From assembly GCA_003166055.1 (NCBI GenBank), contig PMWR01000537.1:597-8071 (forward strand): a DNA stretch of 7,475 bases, written 5' to 3'. The first letter of the stretch is position 1, and the number at the start of each line of letters is the position of its first letter. Of this stretch, positions 1-6,645 are shown one piece after another. The position numbers and the translations under genes are program-made. Source of the stretch: Acidobacteriaceae bacterium. Its GTDB lineage: Bacteria; Acidobacteriota; Terriglobia; Terriglobales; Acidobacteriaceae. The notes under the pieces are model-generated. The model had not been told where the DNA came from and ran no database searches. It worked only from the letters and a program-made list of their open reading frames with translations.

Positions 1-1076
1 CCGAGCGCCTGGTCAGCTTCACCTTCAATCCAGGTTTGCGAGGCTATACGGGCGATCAGGCCAGCCGCCTCCACGAGCGCTTGATGGCTCAGGTGCAGGC
101 GCTGCCGGGGGTTGCGTCGGTTGCGGCAGCGCGATTTCCCGTGATGAGGGGCACAGGAATCAAAACCGTGTTTGCGCCGCAAGGGGTCACCATACCACCG
201 AACGCGCCACTGAATGTCACCCTGGATTCGGTCTCAGACAACTTCTTTGCCACCATGGGAATAAAAATCATCGAGGGCCGCAACCTGCCGCAGAACCAGG
301 AGCACGCGCCAGTAAAAGAGGAGCATGGGCCCGGAAAGGTGGCATACGTCGTGGTGAACCAGGCTTTGGCTCGTCTGTTCTTTCCAGGTGCCAGTCCCAT
401 GGGCCGGCGTTTTGGTCCCGCTGGATACCAGGACGCGTATGAAGTAGTGGGCGTGGTCAGCGATGCGAAGTTCCGTTCCCTGCGCGAGGCGCCCCCGCCG
501 ACCGTCTACGAGGACGCGGCCCACCTCGCTCAGATGAGCCGCGTGTTGTACGTGCGCACCAAGCTGCCGGCGGAGACTCTGATTGAGCCGGTGCTGAAGA
601 TCTTCGCGGCGCTCGACCCAACCCTGCCGGTCACCGATGTGGCCACCATGGAGGAAGAGCTTGATTCCACGACTGCGGGGGAGCGCTTCAACGCCCGCAT
701 CGCCTCGGCCTTCGCGCTCTTTGCGGCCATCCTCGCCGGCCTCGGCATCTATGGATTGATGGCCCTTGTCGTCACGCAGCGCCGTCGCGAGCTGGCCATC
801 TACCTGGCCGTCGGAGCACCGCGCTCTCGCGTCGTCGCCCTGGTCTCACGGCAATTCCTCTTTGCGGTCGCAGGCGGGATCGCCGCTGGCCTGAGTGCTG
901 CATGGTTTCTGGCTCCGTTGCTGCAGAGCATGCTCTACAACATCGCGCCCAACGATCCGGTGTCTCTCCTCACCCCGTTGTGCGCGGTCGCCCTCATCGC
1001 GCTGCTGGGATCGCTCGGGCCCCTGCTTCGTACACTGAGCATCGAACCCGCGACGGCACTGCGCCAAGTCGAGTAA
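1..1076 (+). CDS. ADOP-family ABC permease, C-terminal part (5' end outside the window)
   Basis: The reading frame is open from the left edge (first full codon at position 3) to the TAA at 1074-1076, giving 357 residues of a larger protein. The visible part is one periplasmic MacB_PCD-like domain (about residues 1-225) followed by an FtsX-type membrane domain. Three hydrophobic segments lie at about 234-259, 284-307 and 322-345. Between the first two is the charged loop QRRRELAIYLAVGAPRSRV, the usual FtsX/MacB loop (RRREIGIRMALGA in relatives). The protein ends in SIEPATALRQVE, a typical ADOP terminus. ADOP proteins carry two such halves and resemble the MacB efflux/lipoprotein-release permeases, usually without an adjacent ATPase gene, and their substrates are mostly unknown. 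An apparent TTG start at 36 is an artefact: the frame continues upstream with ERLVSFTFNPG, which matches the family. An ordinary single-unit MacB permease is the alternative. Confidence 0.9.
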   Translation, partial: ERLVSFTFNPGLRGYTGDQASRLHERLMAQVQALPGVASVAAARFPVMRGTGIKTVFAPQGVTIPPNAPLNVTLDSVSDNFFATMGIKIIEGRNLPQNQEHAPVKEEHGPGKVAYVVVNQALARLFFPGASPMGRRFGPAGYQDAYEVVGVVSDAKFRSLREAPPPTVYEDAAHLAQMSRVLYVRTKLPAETLIEPVLKIFAALDPTLPVTDVATMEEELDSTTAGERFNARIASAFALFAAILAGLGIYGLMALVVTQRRRELAIYLAVGAPRSRVVALVSRQFLFAVAGGIAAGLSAAWFLAPLLQSMLYNIAPNDPVSLLTPLCAVALIALLGSLGPLLRTLSIEPATALRQVE

Positions 1077-1154
1077 CCCGTCAGCCACGCTCGCGCGTGT
1101 CGCCTGCCGTGCGTTGTAGGATGGCGTTGAAGCGATTGCGAGAGGAATGGAACG

Positions 1155-1706
1155 ATGCGCGCGAGTTCAAGAGCAATTCTGATGGGATGTTTGCTCGCTG
1201 GCCTGGGAGTCACCACGCTGTCAATCCAGGCACAGTTGCCGGAGCCGGGGAGCGTGACTGCGAACGTCCCGAATCCACTGAGCGACGTCACGGTGAAGCC
1301 GGGCAAGGTGCTGCTCTTCGACCTGGAGGCTCGTTTTGCCAAAGACGTGGCCGCGCGGGGCGGAGCGGCTTTTGCGGACTGGTTTGCCGAAGATGGGGTG
1401 GAGTTGAGCAATGGCGAGGCGCCGGTGGTGGGCAAGGTGGCAATCGCCAAATCGGCCAACTGGTCGCCCAAGCAATACCAACTTACATGGACGCCAACGG
1501 ACGCGATGATGGGGCCGTCCGGGGACATGGGCTATACATGGGGTCATTATGAGGGGCACAGCAAGGACGCCAACGGGAATCCGGTGACCACGAGCGGGCG
1601 CTATATGACGATTTGGCGGAGGCAGCCGGATGGCAACTGGAAGGTGGTGTTGGACGCCGGGAGCAATGAGCCGGTGAGCGGCGGCGACTGCTGCAAGCTG
1701 CCGTAA
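1155..1706 (+). CDS. Exported DUF4440 / SnoaL-like (NTF2-fold) protein
   Basis: This encodes 183 residues. The first 26 form a Sec signal peptide: a short basic start (MRASSR), a hydrophobic core and a likely cleavage after SIQA, before QLPEPG, so the mature protein is probably periplasmic or secreted. Residues about 47-170 have the DUF4440/SnoaL-like pattern: a first helix (LEARFAKDVAARGGAAFADWF), the segment EDGVELSNGEAPVVGKVAI, strands with YQLTWTPTDAMM and GYTWGHYEG, and a closing strand RYMTIWRRQPDGNWKVVLD. The NTF2 fold holds small-molecule-binding proteins and enzymes, and no catalytic set can be read here, so the role is unknown. The tail GGDCCKLP contains two adjacent cysteines. The ATG start is supported by AGAGGA at 1141-1146, eight bases upstream. 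It lies 78 bp after the permease stop; co-transcription is possible but not shown. Confidence 0.85.
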   Translation: MRASSRAILMGCLLAGLGVTTLSIQAQLPEPGSVTANVPNPLSDVTVKPGKVLLFDLEARFAKDVAARGGAAFADWFAEDGVELSNGEAPVVGKVAIAKSANWSPKQYQLTWTPTDAMMGPSGDMGYTWGHYEGHSKDANGNPVTTSGRYMTIWRRQPDGNWKVVLDAGSNEPVSGGDCCKLP

Positions 1707-1801
1707 GGGCTCAGACCCAGCCTGGTTCACCCGGGCGACGCAGACCTATCGGCGGGAATCCCCGAAGCCACAAAAACAAGGACGTGGCGCCACGACCCAG
1801 A

Positions 1802-1830
1802 GGGTGCCCCGGCGCCCAGGTGGGGCATCC
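1802..1830. repeat. Hairpin (GGTGCCCC / GGGGCATCC arms)
   Basis: Bases 1802-1810 can pair with 1822-1830 in nine positions, one of them a G-T wobble, around an 11-base loop. No T-run follows on either strand, so it is not a canonical intrinsic terminator. It shares the TGGGGCA string with the next hairpin, which hints that the two are related intergenic elements. It could still help end or stabilise the DUF4440 transcript. Confidence 0.45.
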
Positions 1831-1875
1831 GGCCGTTTGCCATTTCGAAGCGGACAGGTGTCAGCGTACTGCCTT

Positions 1876-1906
1876 CCCACCCATCGCAAAGAGCGCGATG
1901 GATGGG
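1876..1906. repeat. Strong imperfect hairpin, candidate dispersed intergenic element
   Basis: The arms CCCACCCATCGC (1876-1887) and GCGATGGATGGG (1895-1906) pair in 11 of 12 positions, with one C-A mismatch, around the 7-base loop AAAGAGC. TGGGGCA at 1903-1909 repeats the string seen in the hairpin at 1802-1830. There is no T-run after it. From memory, similar CCCACCC...GGGTGGG or GGGGCA hairpins recur between genes in Terriglobia genomes, but that would need a genome search to confirm. Confidence 0.5.
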
Positions 1907-1936
1907 GCACATAGCCTCAAAAATGACAGAACGGAT

Positions 1937-2104
1937 GGGATACTTTGCTGTCACAAAACGAAGCGGTTATAGACATAGATAGCGGCAAACGGAAATCTGG
2001 TGTGATGTGCGTTACTTTGGTCGGGGAGCGTTCCAAGGGATACTATCTCACACATCTGGTTACTGTTGGGTGTCTTTGGTCACACAATGGTGTTACTTGA
2101 GTTG
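1937..2104. promoter_or_regulatory. Cluster of repeated short motifs upstream of the sensor kinase
   Basis: GGGATACT occurs at 1937-1944 and again at 2037-2044, exactly 100 bp apart, each followed within about 12 bases by TCACA. TCACACA occurs at 2048-2054 and 2080-2086, with TCACAAA at 1951-1957 and the reverse-strand form GGTGTGA at 1999-2005. GTTACT occurs at 2011-2016, 2059-2064 and 2092-2097. The segments starting at 2048 and 2080 look like a decayed tandem repeat of about 32 bp (TCACACA, then TGG, then TTACT). Such clustering suits operator sites for a DNA-binding regulator, but no known consensus is recognised. Confidence 0.35.
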
Positions 2105-2178
2105 TATCGATTTTCGCCTGCAACTCCCATCTAAGTGTAAGAGTCAAGCCAACTCTATTGGCCGATACTGGAGCGTAG

Positions 2179-4557
2179 GTGTCTTTCCGCATGGGGACAA
2201 CATCGAGTTTACAAGTCGGGAAGAACCTCGATCCACCTTTGCGGCTGGGATACGATCTCTTTGACCGCGAACCGGACGCGGCGCTGGACGAGCTGACCAG
2301 CCTGGCCGCTGTTCTTTGCGGCGCGGATTACGCGTATGTCGGCTGGATGGATGCCAAACGCCTGTGGTTCAAATCGCAATATGGATTCAAGGCGCCGGAT
2401 CAACCGCGCACGTTAACTCCCTGCCAGAACGTGGTGCAGAGGGGCGAACCGGTACTCGTCCAGGACGCCAGCAAGGATAAACGATTCCCCGCGGAAGGGA
2501 TTCCACTGCTGGGAGCGCGGCCATGCCGCTCTTACGCCGGAACACCGTTGGTAACCAGCTCACGCCAGGTTGTGGGCACGCTGGCGATCCTGGCCCGCGA
2601 GCCGGGCAAGTTCAGCGCGGAGCACCTCACCATTTTGGAGATTCTGGCGCGCCAGGTGGTTACGCGGCTGGAGCTTTACCGCGCCATGCGGGTGCAGGAA
2701 CAGGCGCAACGGACCCTGCAGCGGACGGAGCGCGCATTGGCCACCGAACGTTGTTTTGTGGCCGGTACGCTGGACTCGATTCCATTCCTGGCTGCACTGC
2801 TGAATACCGATGGCCGAATGGTTCGGCTGAATTACCCCTGCATGCAGTTGACCGGGCTGACCCAGTTCGATGCGGTAGGACTTCCTTTTATCGAGCATGT
2901 TCTGGAGCTTCCTGACCGGAGATGGGCAGAGGACAAGCTGCGCGAGGCCTCCTCGGGACAGGTTTCAGGCCCTCATGAGACGGACTGGCGGACGCAGGGC
3001 GGCAGAAGCCGGCGCGTGAGCTGGACGCTTCGCCCTCTGTCGGGACCAACGGGCGATGTGCAATACCTGATTGTGAGCGGGCAGGACGTGACCGAGCAGC
3101 GCGAGGCGGAGTTGGCTCTGCTCTCAAGTGAAACACGCTATCAGCAGGTGGTGGAAAACAGCCTTGGCTTCCTGTTTACGTGCTCGCTGGAGGGACGGCT
3201 GACTTCATTGAACGCCTATACCGCGGAGACGCTTGGCTACCAGGCCGAAGCGCTGACCGGGCGCGCGATCGCGGAGCTACTGGATGAGCCGGGGGCAGCG
3301 GCGTTTGAGGATTGCCTGAAGACGCTGGAAACCAAGGAGGAGTGGCAGGGCTCGCTGCGGCTGCGGCGCGGCGACGGCACATATCGGCGCATCGCTTTCC
3401 GGAGCCGCCGCATGGAGCTGCCAGGCGAACAACCATTCGTGCTCAACCACGGTATCGACGTGACTGAACAGCATGAGGCCGAAGAGGCGCTGCACCTGGC
3501 CACGCGGCAGCGCGAGCTGATACTGGAATCGGTGGGCGACGGCATCTACGGCGTCGACCTGGTGGGACGGCTGACCTTTATCAACCAGGCCGCGGCGCAC
3601 GCTTTGGGGTACAGCCCCGAAGAGCTGACTGGCCGCGACGTGCACGAAGTGATTTATCACAGTCACTCGGACGGCACACCGTACTCCAAAGGGAGCAGCC
3701 CGATCCTGCAGGCGATGCACCGGTGCGAAACAGTCCGCATGCGGGACGAAGTTTTCTGGCGGCAGGATGGCACATCGTTTCCGGTGGATTACAGCGCCAG
3801 CCCGCTGCTTGAGGACGGCCGTATCTCGGGCATGGTGGTTGCGTTCCAGGACATCTCGGAGCGGCGGCGGCTGGAGCGGATGAAGGACGAGTTCATCTCC
3901 ACGGTGGGTCATGAGCTGCGCACGCCGCTCACCTCGCTGCGCGCGTCGATGGGGCTGATCTCCTCCGGTTCGCTGGACAAGCGGCCGGAAAAGCGGAAAC
4001 AGATGGTGGAGATGGCGATCGGCAACTGCGACCGGCTGGTGCGGCTGGTGAACGATATTCTGGACTTCGACAGCGTGGAAAAGGGACGGTTGCCTCTGGA
4101 CCGGCGTCCGCTGGAGACGGCCGATCTGCTGCGGCGCGCAGCCGAGGCCGCACAAGCCACGGCCAGCGCAGCCCAGGTTAAGATTCAAATCGACGCATCG
4201 CCTGTGAAGGTTCTTGCCGACGATGCGCGTGTTCTGCAGGTGCTCAACGAACTGATCACGAACGCCATCAAGTTCTCGCCGGCGAACACGGCAATCCGGC
4301 TGGCCGCGCAGCCCTTCGATGAAAGCGATGTGTGTTTCACCGTTGAGGATCAGGGGCGCGGCATTGTTCCGGAAAAGCTGGAGAAGATCTTCGAGCGCTT
4401 CCAGCAGGGGGACGCTTCCGATACACGCGCGCGGGGCGGGACGGGGTTGGGCCTGGCGCTCTGCCGGAGCATGATCGAGCAGCACGGCGGCAAGATCTGG
4501 GCGGAGAGCGAAGGGCGGGGAAGCCGATTTTTGTTTACGCTGCCGGCGGCGAGTTAA
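2179..4557 (+). CDS. Soluble hybrid-sensor histidine kinase, GAF-PAS-PAS-PAS-HisKA-HATPase
   Basis: This 792-residue kinase would sense a signal, autophosphorylate on histidine and pass the phosphate to a response regulator. Domains in order: GAF (about 30-168), a short helical linker, PAS (190-312), PAS (318-437), PAS (443-565), HisKA (568-635) and HATPase_c (680-790). The H-box is VGHELRTPL with the phospho-acceptor His578. The ATP site has N-box Asn690 and Asn695 (NELITNAIKF), G1 Asp724 (DQGRGI), an F-box (IFERF) and G2 GGTGLGLAL from Gly753. Each PAS ends in a D-V/I-T/S-E motif. There is no signal peptide or membrane segment, so it is probably cytosolic. No receiver domain is fused despite the multi-sensor layout, and no regulator gene lies in the window, so its partner is unknown. 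The GTG start at 2179 has GGAG at 2170-2173, five bases upstream; ATG at 2191 is the alternative, with a poorer ribosome site. The ligand is unknown. Confidence 0.93.
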   Translation: MSFRMGTTSSLQVGKNLDPPLRLGYDLFDREPDAALDELTSLAAVLCGADYAYVGWMDAKRLWFKSQYGFKAPDQPRTLTPCQNVVQRGEPVLVQDASKDKRFPAEGIPLLGARPCRSYAGTPLVTSSRQVVGTLAILAREPGKFSAEHLTILEILARQVVTRLELYRAMRVQEQAQRTLQRTERALATERCFVAGTLDSIPFLAALLNTDGRMVRLNYPCMQLTGLTQFDAVGLPFIEHVLELPDRRWAEDKLREASSGQVSGPHETDWRTQGGRSRRVSWTLRPLSGPTGDVQYLIVSGQDVTEQREAELALLSSETRYQQVVENSLGFLFTCSLEGRLTSLNAYTAETLGYQAEALTGRAIAELLDEPGAAAFEDCLKTLETKEEWQGSLRLRRGDGTYRRIAFRSRRMELPGEQPFVLNHGIDVTEQHEAEEALHLATRQRELILESVGDGIYGVDLVGRLTFINQAAAHALGYSPEELTGRDVHEVIYHSHSDGTPYSKGSSPILQAMHRCETVRMRDEVFWRQDGTSFPVDYSASPLLEDGRISGMVVAFQDISERRRLERMKDEFISTVGHELRTPLTSLRASMGLISSGSLDKRPEKRKQMVEMAIGNCDRLVRLVNDILDFDSVEKGRLPLDRRPLETADLLRRAAEAAQATASAAQVKIQIDASPVKVLADDARVLQVLNELITNAIKFSPANTAIRLAAQPFDESDVCFTVEDQGRGIVPEKLEKIFERFQQGDASDTRARGGTGLGLALCRSMIEQHGGKIWAESEGRGSRFLFTLPAAS

Positions 4558-4607
4558 GAAAGTCAGGTTCGCCAACTCCGGGAGCAATTCTGTAAGCATT
4601 TCGCGTG

Positions 4608-4651
4608 CCGATAAAATGCCGTTATTATGCTGATAAATTACCGATAAAACG
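4608..4651. repeat. Four tandem 11-bp AT-rich repeats
   Basis: Four contiguous units are visible: CCGATAAAATG (4608-4618), CCGTTATTATG (4619-4629), CTGATAAATTA (4630-4640) and CCGATAAAACG (4641-4651). Units 1 and 4 share 10 of 11 bases, and units 2 and 3 each share 8 of 11 with unit 1. The 11-bp period puts the A-rich cores on nearly the same face of the helix. A perfect 7-bp inverted repeat, GCCAACT (4571-4577) and AGTTGGC (4653-4659), flanks the array. The array lies between the kinase stop and the peptidase start. It may be a protein-binding array or curved DNA; the function is unknown. Confidence 0.65.
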
Positions 4652-4682
4652 AAGTTGGCCTTTCGCGCGCTCCCGCGTCAAC

Positions 4683-4719
4683 GCCCTCCTTCCACCCTTC
4701 ATTTGAGGGTCTGGAGGGC
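4683..4719 (+). terminator. Stable two-part hairpin, possible transcription end of the kinase gene
   Basis: GCCCTCC (4683-4689) pairs fully with GGAGGGC (4713-4719). Inside, after a small internal loop, ACCCT (4694-4698) pairs with AGGGT (4706-4710) around a 7-base loop. No T-run follows, so this is not a textbook intrinsic terminator. Placed 125 bp after the kinase stop, it may act with Rho, protect the mRNA end, or be neither. Confidence 0.35.
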
Positions 4720-4757
4720 ACCCGACACCCGCTCAACGAACCATATCGGCGAGTTAT

Positions 4758-4790
4758 AGCGAGTCATCGCTCTCGCTCCCAATTCTTTTG
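4758..4790 (+). terminator. Weak hairpin followed by a T-rich stretch
   Basis: AGCGAG (4758-4763) pairs with CTCGCT (4772-4777), and a T-rich run (AATTCTTTTG) begins four bases later at 4781. The order is terminator-like, but the stem is short and the T-run interrupted and displaced. It also abuts the proposed promoter of the next gene, so the T-run may simply be promoter sequence. Confidence 0.2.
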
Positions 4791-4818
4791 TCAGAGTGAA
4801 GCAAAACCGGTGTATGCT
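4788..4818 (+). promoter_or_regulatory. Candidate sigma70-like promoter of the M48 peptidase gene
   Basis: TTGTCA at 4788-4793 matches the -35 consensus in five of six bases, and TATGCT at 4813-4818 matches the -10 consensus in four of six. The spacing is 19 bases, longer than the ideal 17. Transcription would start near 4825 and leave a leader of about 25 bases containing the strong ribosome site AGGGGAG (4836-4842), eight bases before ATG. Confidence 0.4.
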
Positions 4819-4850
4819 GGCTGGTAAATCCATTTAGGGGAGCTTCTTCG

Positions 4851-6524
4851 ATGGGATTCTTCGGCCGCTCGATGTTTCTGCTGTTTGCGCTGTATGGCAT
4901 GGTCTTCGCGATTGGGGATGTCTACCTGATGCATGGGCGCGCGCCGATCTGGTGGGCCATCCTCTTCGTTGTCGCGCTGGTCGGAATCCAATACCTGCTG
5001 GGGCCGTGGCTGATCGAGCGCTGTTTCTCCATCGACTGGGATGTGGACGCCGTTCCCGCGGCGCAGCGCGCCTTTGTGGAGCGGATGTGCATGGAGCACA
5101 ACCTTCCTCCGCTGCGGATGGGGATCATCGAGAGCGGAACTCCCAACGCATTCGCGTTTGGCCGACTGCGCAAGGATGCGCGCATCGTGGTGACGCGCGG
5201 CCTGCTTGACGTGCTGACGGAAGACGAAGCGAATGCGGTTCTGGCGCACGAGATTGGCCACGTGGCGCACTACGATTTTGCGGTGATGGCGCTGGCGGCG
5301 CTGGCTCCGCTGTTGCTTTACCAGCTTTATGCGTGGACGAACCGCGTGAACCATCTTCGTCCGCTGGCCTACTCGGCCTACTGCGCGTATTGGATTGGGC
5401 GGTTCATGGTGCTGATGCTGAACCGGACGCGCGAGTATGGCGCCGACCACTTCTCAGCGTGTGAGGGACGAGCGCCGGGCGCGCTTGCGTCGGCGCTGGT
5501 GAAGATCGGCTACGGCATGGTGCGGGAGACGAGCGAGGCGCGGCGGCTGACCAAGGAATCGAAGAAAAATACAGCGGCCACCAAGACGCTGCAAACCGGC
5601 CGCGCACTGGCGCTGATGGGCATTGCCAGCGCCAGCCACTCAGACGCACTTGCGCTGGGCACAAACAGCCCGGAAGATGCGGCGCGGGTGATGCGGTGGG
5701 ATCTTGTGAATCCTTGGGCCAGGTTCTACGAACTGAGCTCCACGCACCCGCTGACGGCGATGCGCCTGCGCGCGCTGAATCGCGAAGCAAAGGCGCAGGG
5801 GCAGAACGTGCTGTATTCGCTGCCGCTGGAGGAGCGCGTGCGCTGGGAGGGATTCCCGATTGAATTCGTTTTCTGGGCCGCGCCGCTGGTGTGCGGATTC
5901 CTTTTCTTCTCGTGGGAGTGGCTCGGACGGGACCTGCGTCATCGGGGCATCGTTGCGCCGCCCCACTTCATGGCTTGGCTGCTGGTTGGCCTGGGAGTGA
6001 CATGGGCTGCGCGCATCGCATTCCGCTATCGCGGCAACTTTCAACGCAAACAGGTGGTCGAGCTACTTGAGGATCTCAACGTCTCCCAGATGCGGCCGCG
6101 CGCCGTTGAGATCGAAGGCGAGATTGTGGGGCACGGTCTTCCCGGAGCTTTCTGGAGCCCGGACCTGGTGCTGCGCGATGAAACTGGGCTGATGTTTCTG
6201 CTGTACCGGTCGTCGATTCCGCTGGGACGCCTGTTGTTTGCGCTGCGCAGCGCAGACCGCATGGTGGGCGAGCGCGTGACCGTGCAAGGATGGTACCGGC
6301 GCGGACTTAAGCCGTATATCGAGATGTCTCGCGTAGAAGCAACGCTGTCAAAGGCCAGCAGCGAGACAGGACCGATTTCGCTATTCGGCAAAGACGGCGC
6401 CAGAGGACCTTTGGAGTACGAGAAGATTGTGGAGCGGTCTTATTCCCGGTGGATTCAGCTTGCGGCGTCCGCGGCCTGCACGGCCGTAGGCATCTTCTGG
6501 CTCATAGGCAGTTCGCTGTTCTGA
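4851..6524 (+). CDS. M48-family integral membrane zinc metallopeptidase with extra C-terminal domain
   Basis: This 557-residue protein is a probable membrane-embedded protease of the M48 (HtpX/Ste24/Oma1-like) family, which generally cleaves misfolded or damaged membrane proteins. The zinc site is clear: HEIGH with His133, Glu134 (catalytic) and His137, and the third ligand Glu195 in REYGAD. The conserved M48 motif STHPLTAMR is present (His299). Hydrophobic segments lie at about 6-22, 32-54, 143-163, 169-191, 338-358, 374-392 and 536-555. HtpX is about 290 residues, so this protein is nearly twice as long. The extra part contains a soluble stretch (about 419-498) with alternating strands, VEIEGEIVGHGLPG, LVLRDETGLMFLLY and ERVTVQGWYRR, suggesting an OB-like beta-barrel between the last two membrane segments. 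The ATG start is fixed by AGGGGAG eight bases upstream. The substrate is unknown, and calling it HtpX would be too specific. Confidence 0.9.
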   Translation: MGFFGRSMFLLFALYGMVFAIGDVYLMHGRAPIWWAILFVVALVGIQYLLGPWLIERCFSIDWDVDAVPAAQRAFVERMCMEHNLPPLRMGIIESGTPNAFAFGRLRKDARIVVTRGLLDVLTEDEANAVLAHEIGHVAHYDFAVMALAALAPLLLYQLYAWTNRVNHLRPLAYSAYCAYWIGRFMVLMLNRTREYGADHFSACEGRAPGALASALVKIGYGMVRETSEARRLTKESKKNTAATKTLQTGRALALMGIASASHSDALALGTNSPEDAARVMRWDLVNPWARFYELSSTHPLTAMRLRALNREAKAQGQNVLYSLPLEERVRWEGFPIEFVFWAAPLVCGFLFFSWEWLGRDLRHRGIVAPPHFMAWLLVGLGVTWAARIAFRYRGNFQRKQVVELLEDLNVSQMRPRAVEIEGEIVGHGLPGAFWSPDLVLRDETGLMFLLYRSSIPLGRLLFALRSADRMVGERVTVQGWYRRGLKPYIEMSRVEATLSKASSETGPISLFGKDGARGPLEYEKIVERSYSRWIQLAASAACTAVGIFWLIGSSLF

Positions 6525-6555
6525 TTGCAATCGCCGTTCTGGATGATTGCAGCGC

Positions 6556-6645
6556 AGTTTTGGGGCCGGCGCGCCGAGCCAAGCGGTTGGCCGGCGTTGC
6601 CCCTCATGAGACAATGCCTTCGGCGGCTGTTCCCTCCCCAAAACT
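6556..6645 (+). promoter_or_regulatory. Structured spacer/leader before the KimA-like permease
   Basis: AGTTTTGGGG (6556-6565) and CCCCAAAACT (6636-6645) are perfect 10-bp inverted repeats that would close a domain of 90 bases ending 24 bases before the permease ATG. Inside is a GC-rich hairpin, with GCCAA (6578-6582) pairing with TTGGC (6587-6591) around loop GCGG and further pairing of CGCC (6572-6575) with GGCG (6593-6596), plus a small GCC/GGC hairpin near 6616-6627. There is no T-run. It could be a cis-regulatory RNA, an mRNA-stabilising element, or a processing or termination site after the peptidase gene. No known riboswitch consensus was recognised. Confidence 0.4.

Larger units (their letters stand above)
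1707..2178. other. 472-bp intergenic region before the histidine kinase gene
   Basis: I see no credible gene here. The first half (about 1707-1910) is GC-rich and holds a perfect 12-bp palindrome, CGTGGCGCCACG, at 1783-1794 and two hairpins listed separately. The second half (about 1911-2178) is clearly richer in A and T than the flanking genes, as expected of a promoter region, and holds repeated short motifs. One weak sigma70-like promoter can be proposed: TTGCTG at 1945-1950 and TATAGA at 1968-1973, 17 bases apart. It would leave a leader of about 200 bases before the kinase start. The match is poor, so the true promoter may lie elsewhere in the region. Confidence 0.5.

Noticed and set aside
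36..1076. A complete permease starting at TTG 36
   Set aside because: The same frame is open to the left edge, with family-typical residues before position 36, so the protein is cut by the window and not started there.
1155..1190. Possible lipoprotein lipobox (LMGC, Cys12) in the DUF4440 signal peptide
   Set aside because: The cysteine is too close to the N-terminus, in front of most of the hydrophobic core, and Met is unusual at that lipobox position. A type I site after SIQA fits better.
902..1552. 216-codon + strand frame bridging the permease end and the DUF4440 gene
   Set aside because: It overlaps two clear genes in a different frame, and its sequence is low-complexity R, G and A without motifs.
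1727..1954. 75-codon - strand frame in the intergenic region
   Set aside because: It runs through the palindrome and both hairpins, has no recognisable domain, and its composition reflects the repeat sequence.
2007..2264. 85-codon + strand frame overlapping the kinase start
   Set aside because: It overlaps the well-supported kinase gene in another frame, covers the probable promoter region and shows no protein-family features.
3277..4599. Open frame of 440 codons on the - strand opposite the kinase gene
   Set aside because: It is antisense to the HisKA/HATPase region, whose sense-strand motifs are unmistakable. Its translation is rich in H, R, Q and P with no domain pattern, as expected of a shadow frame in GC-rich DNA.
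4608..4651. CRISPR array or plasmid-type iterons
   Set aside because: The units are contiguous 11-mers without spacers, so this is not CRISPR. No replication-initiator gene or other origin feature is nearby.
4791..5450. 219-codon - strand frame opposite the M48 gene start
   Set aside because: It is antisense to the zinc-site region of the peptidase and covers its promoter and ribosome site; it has no domain signature.
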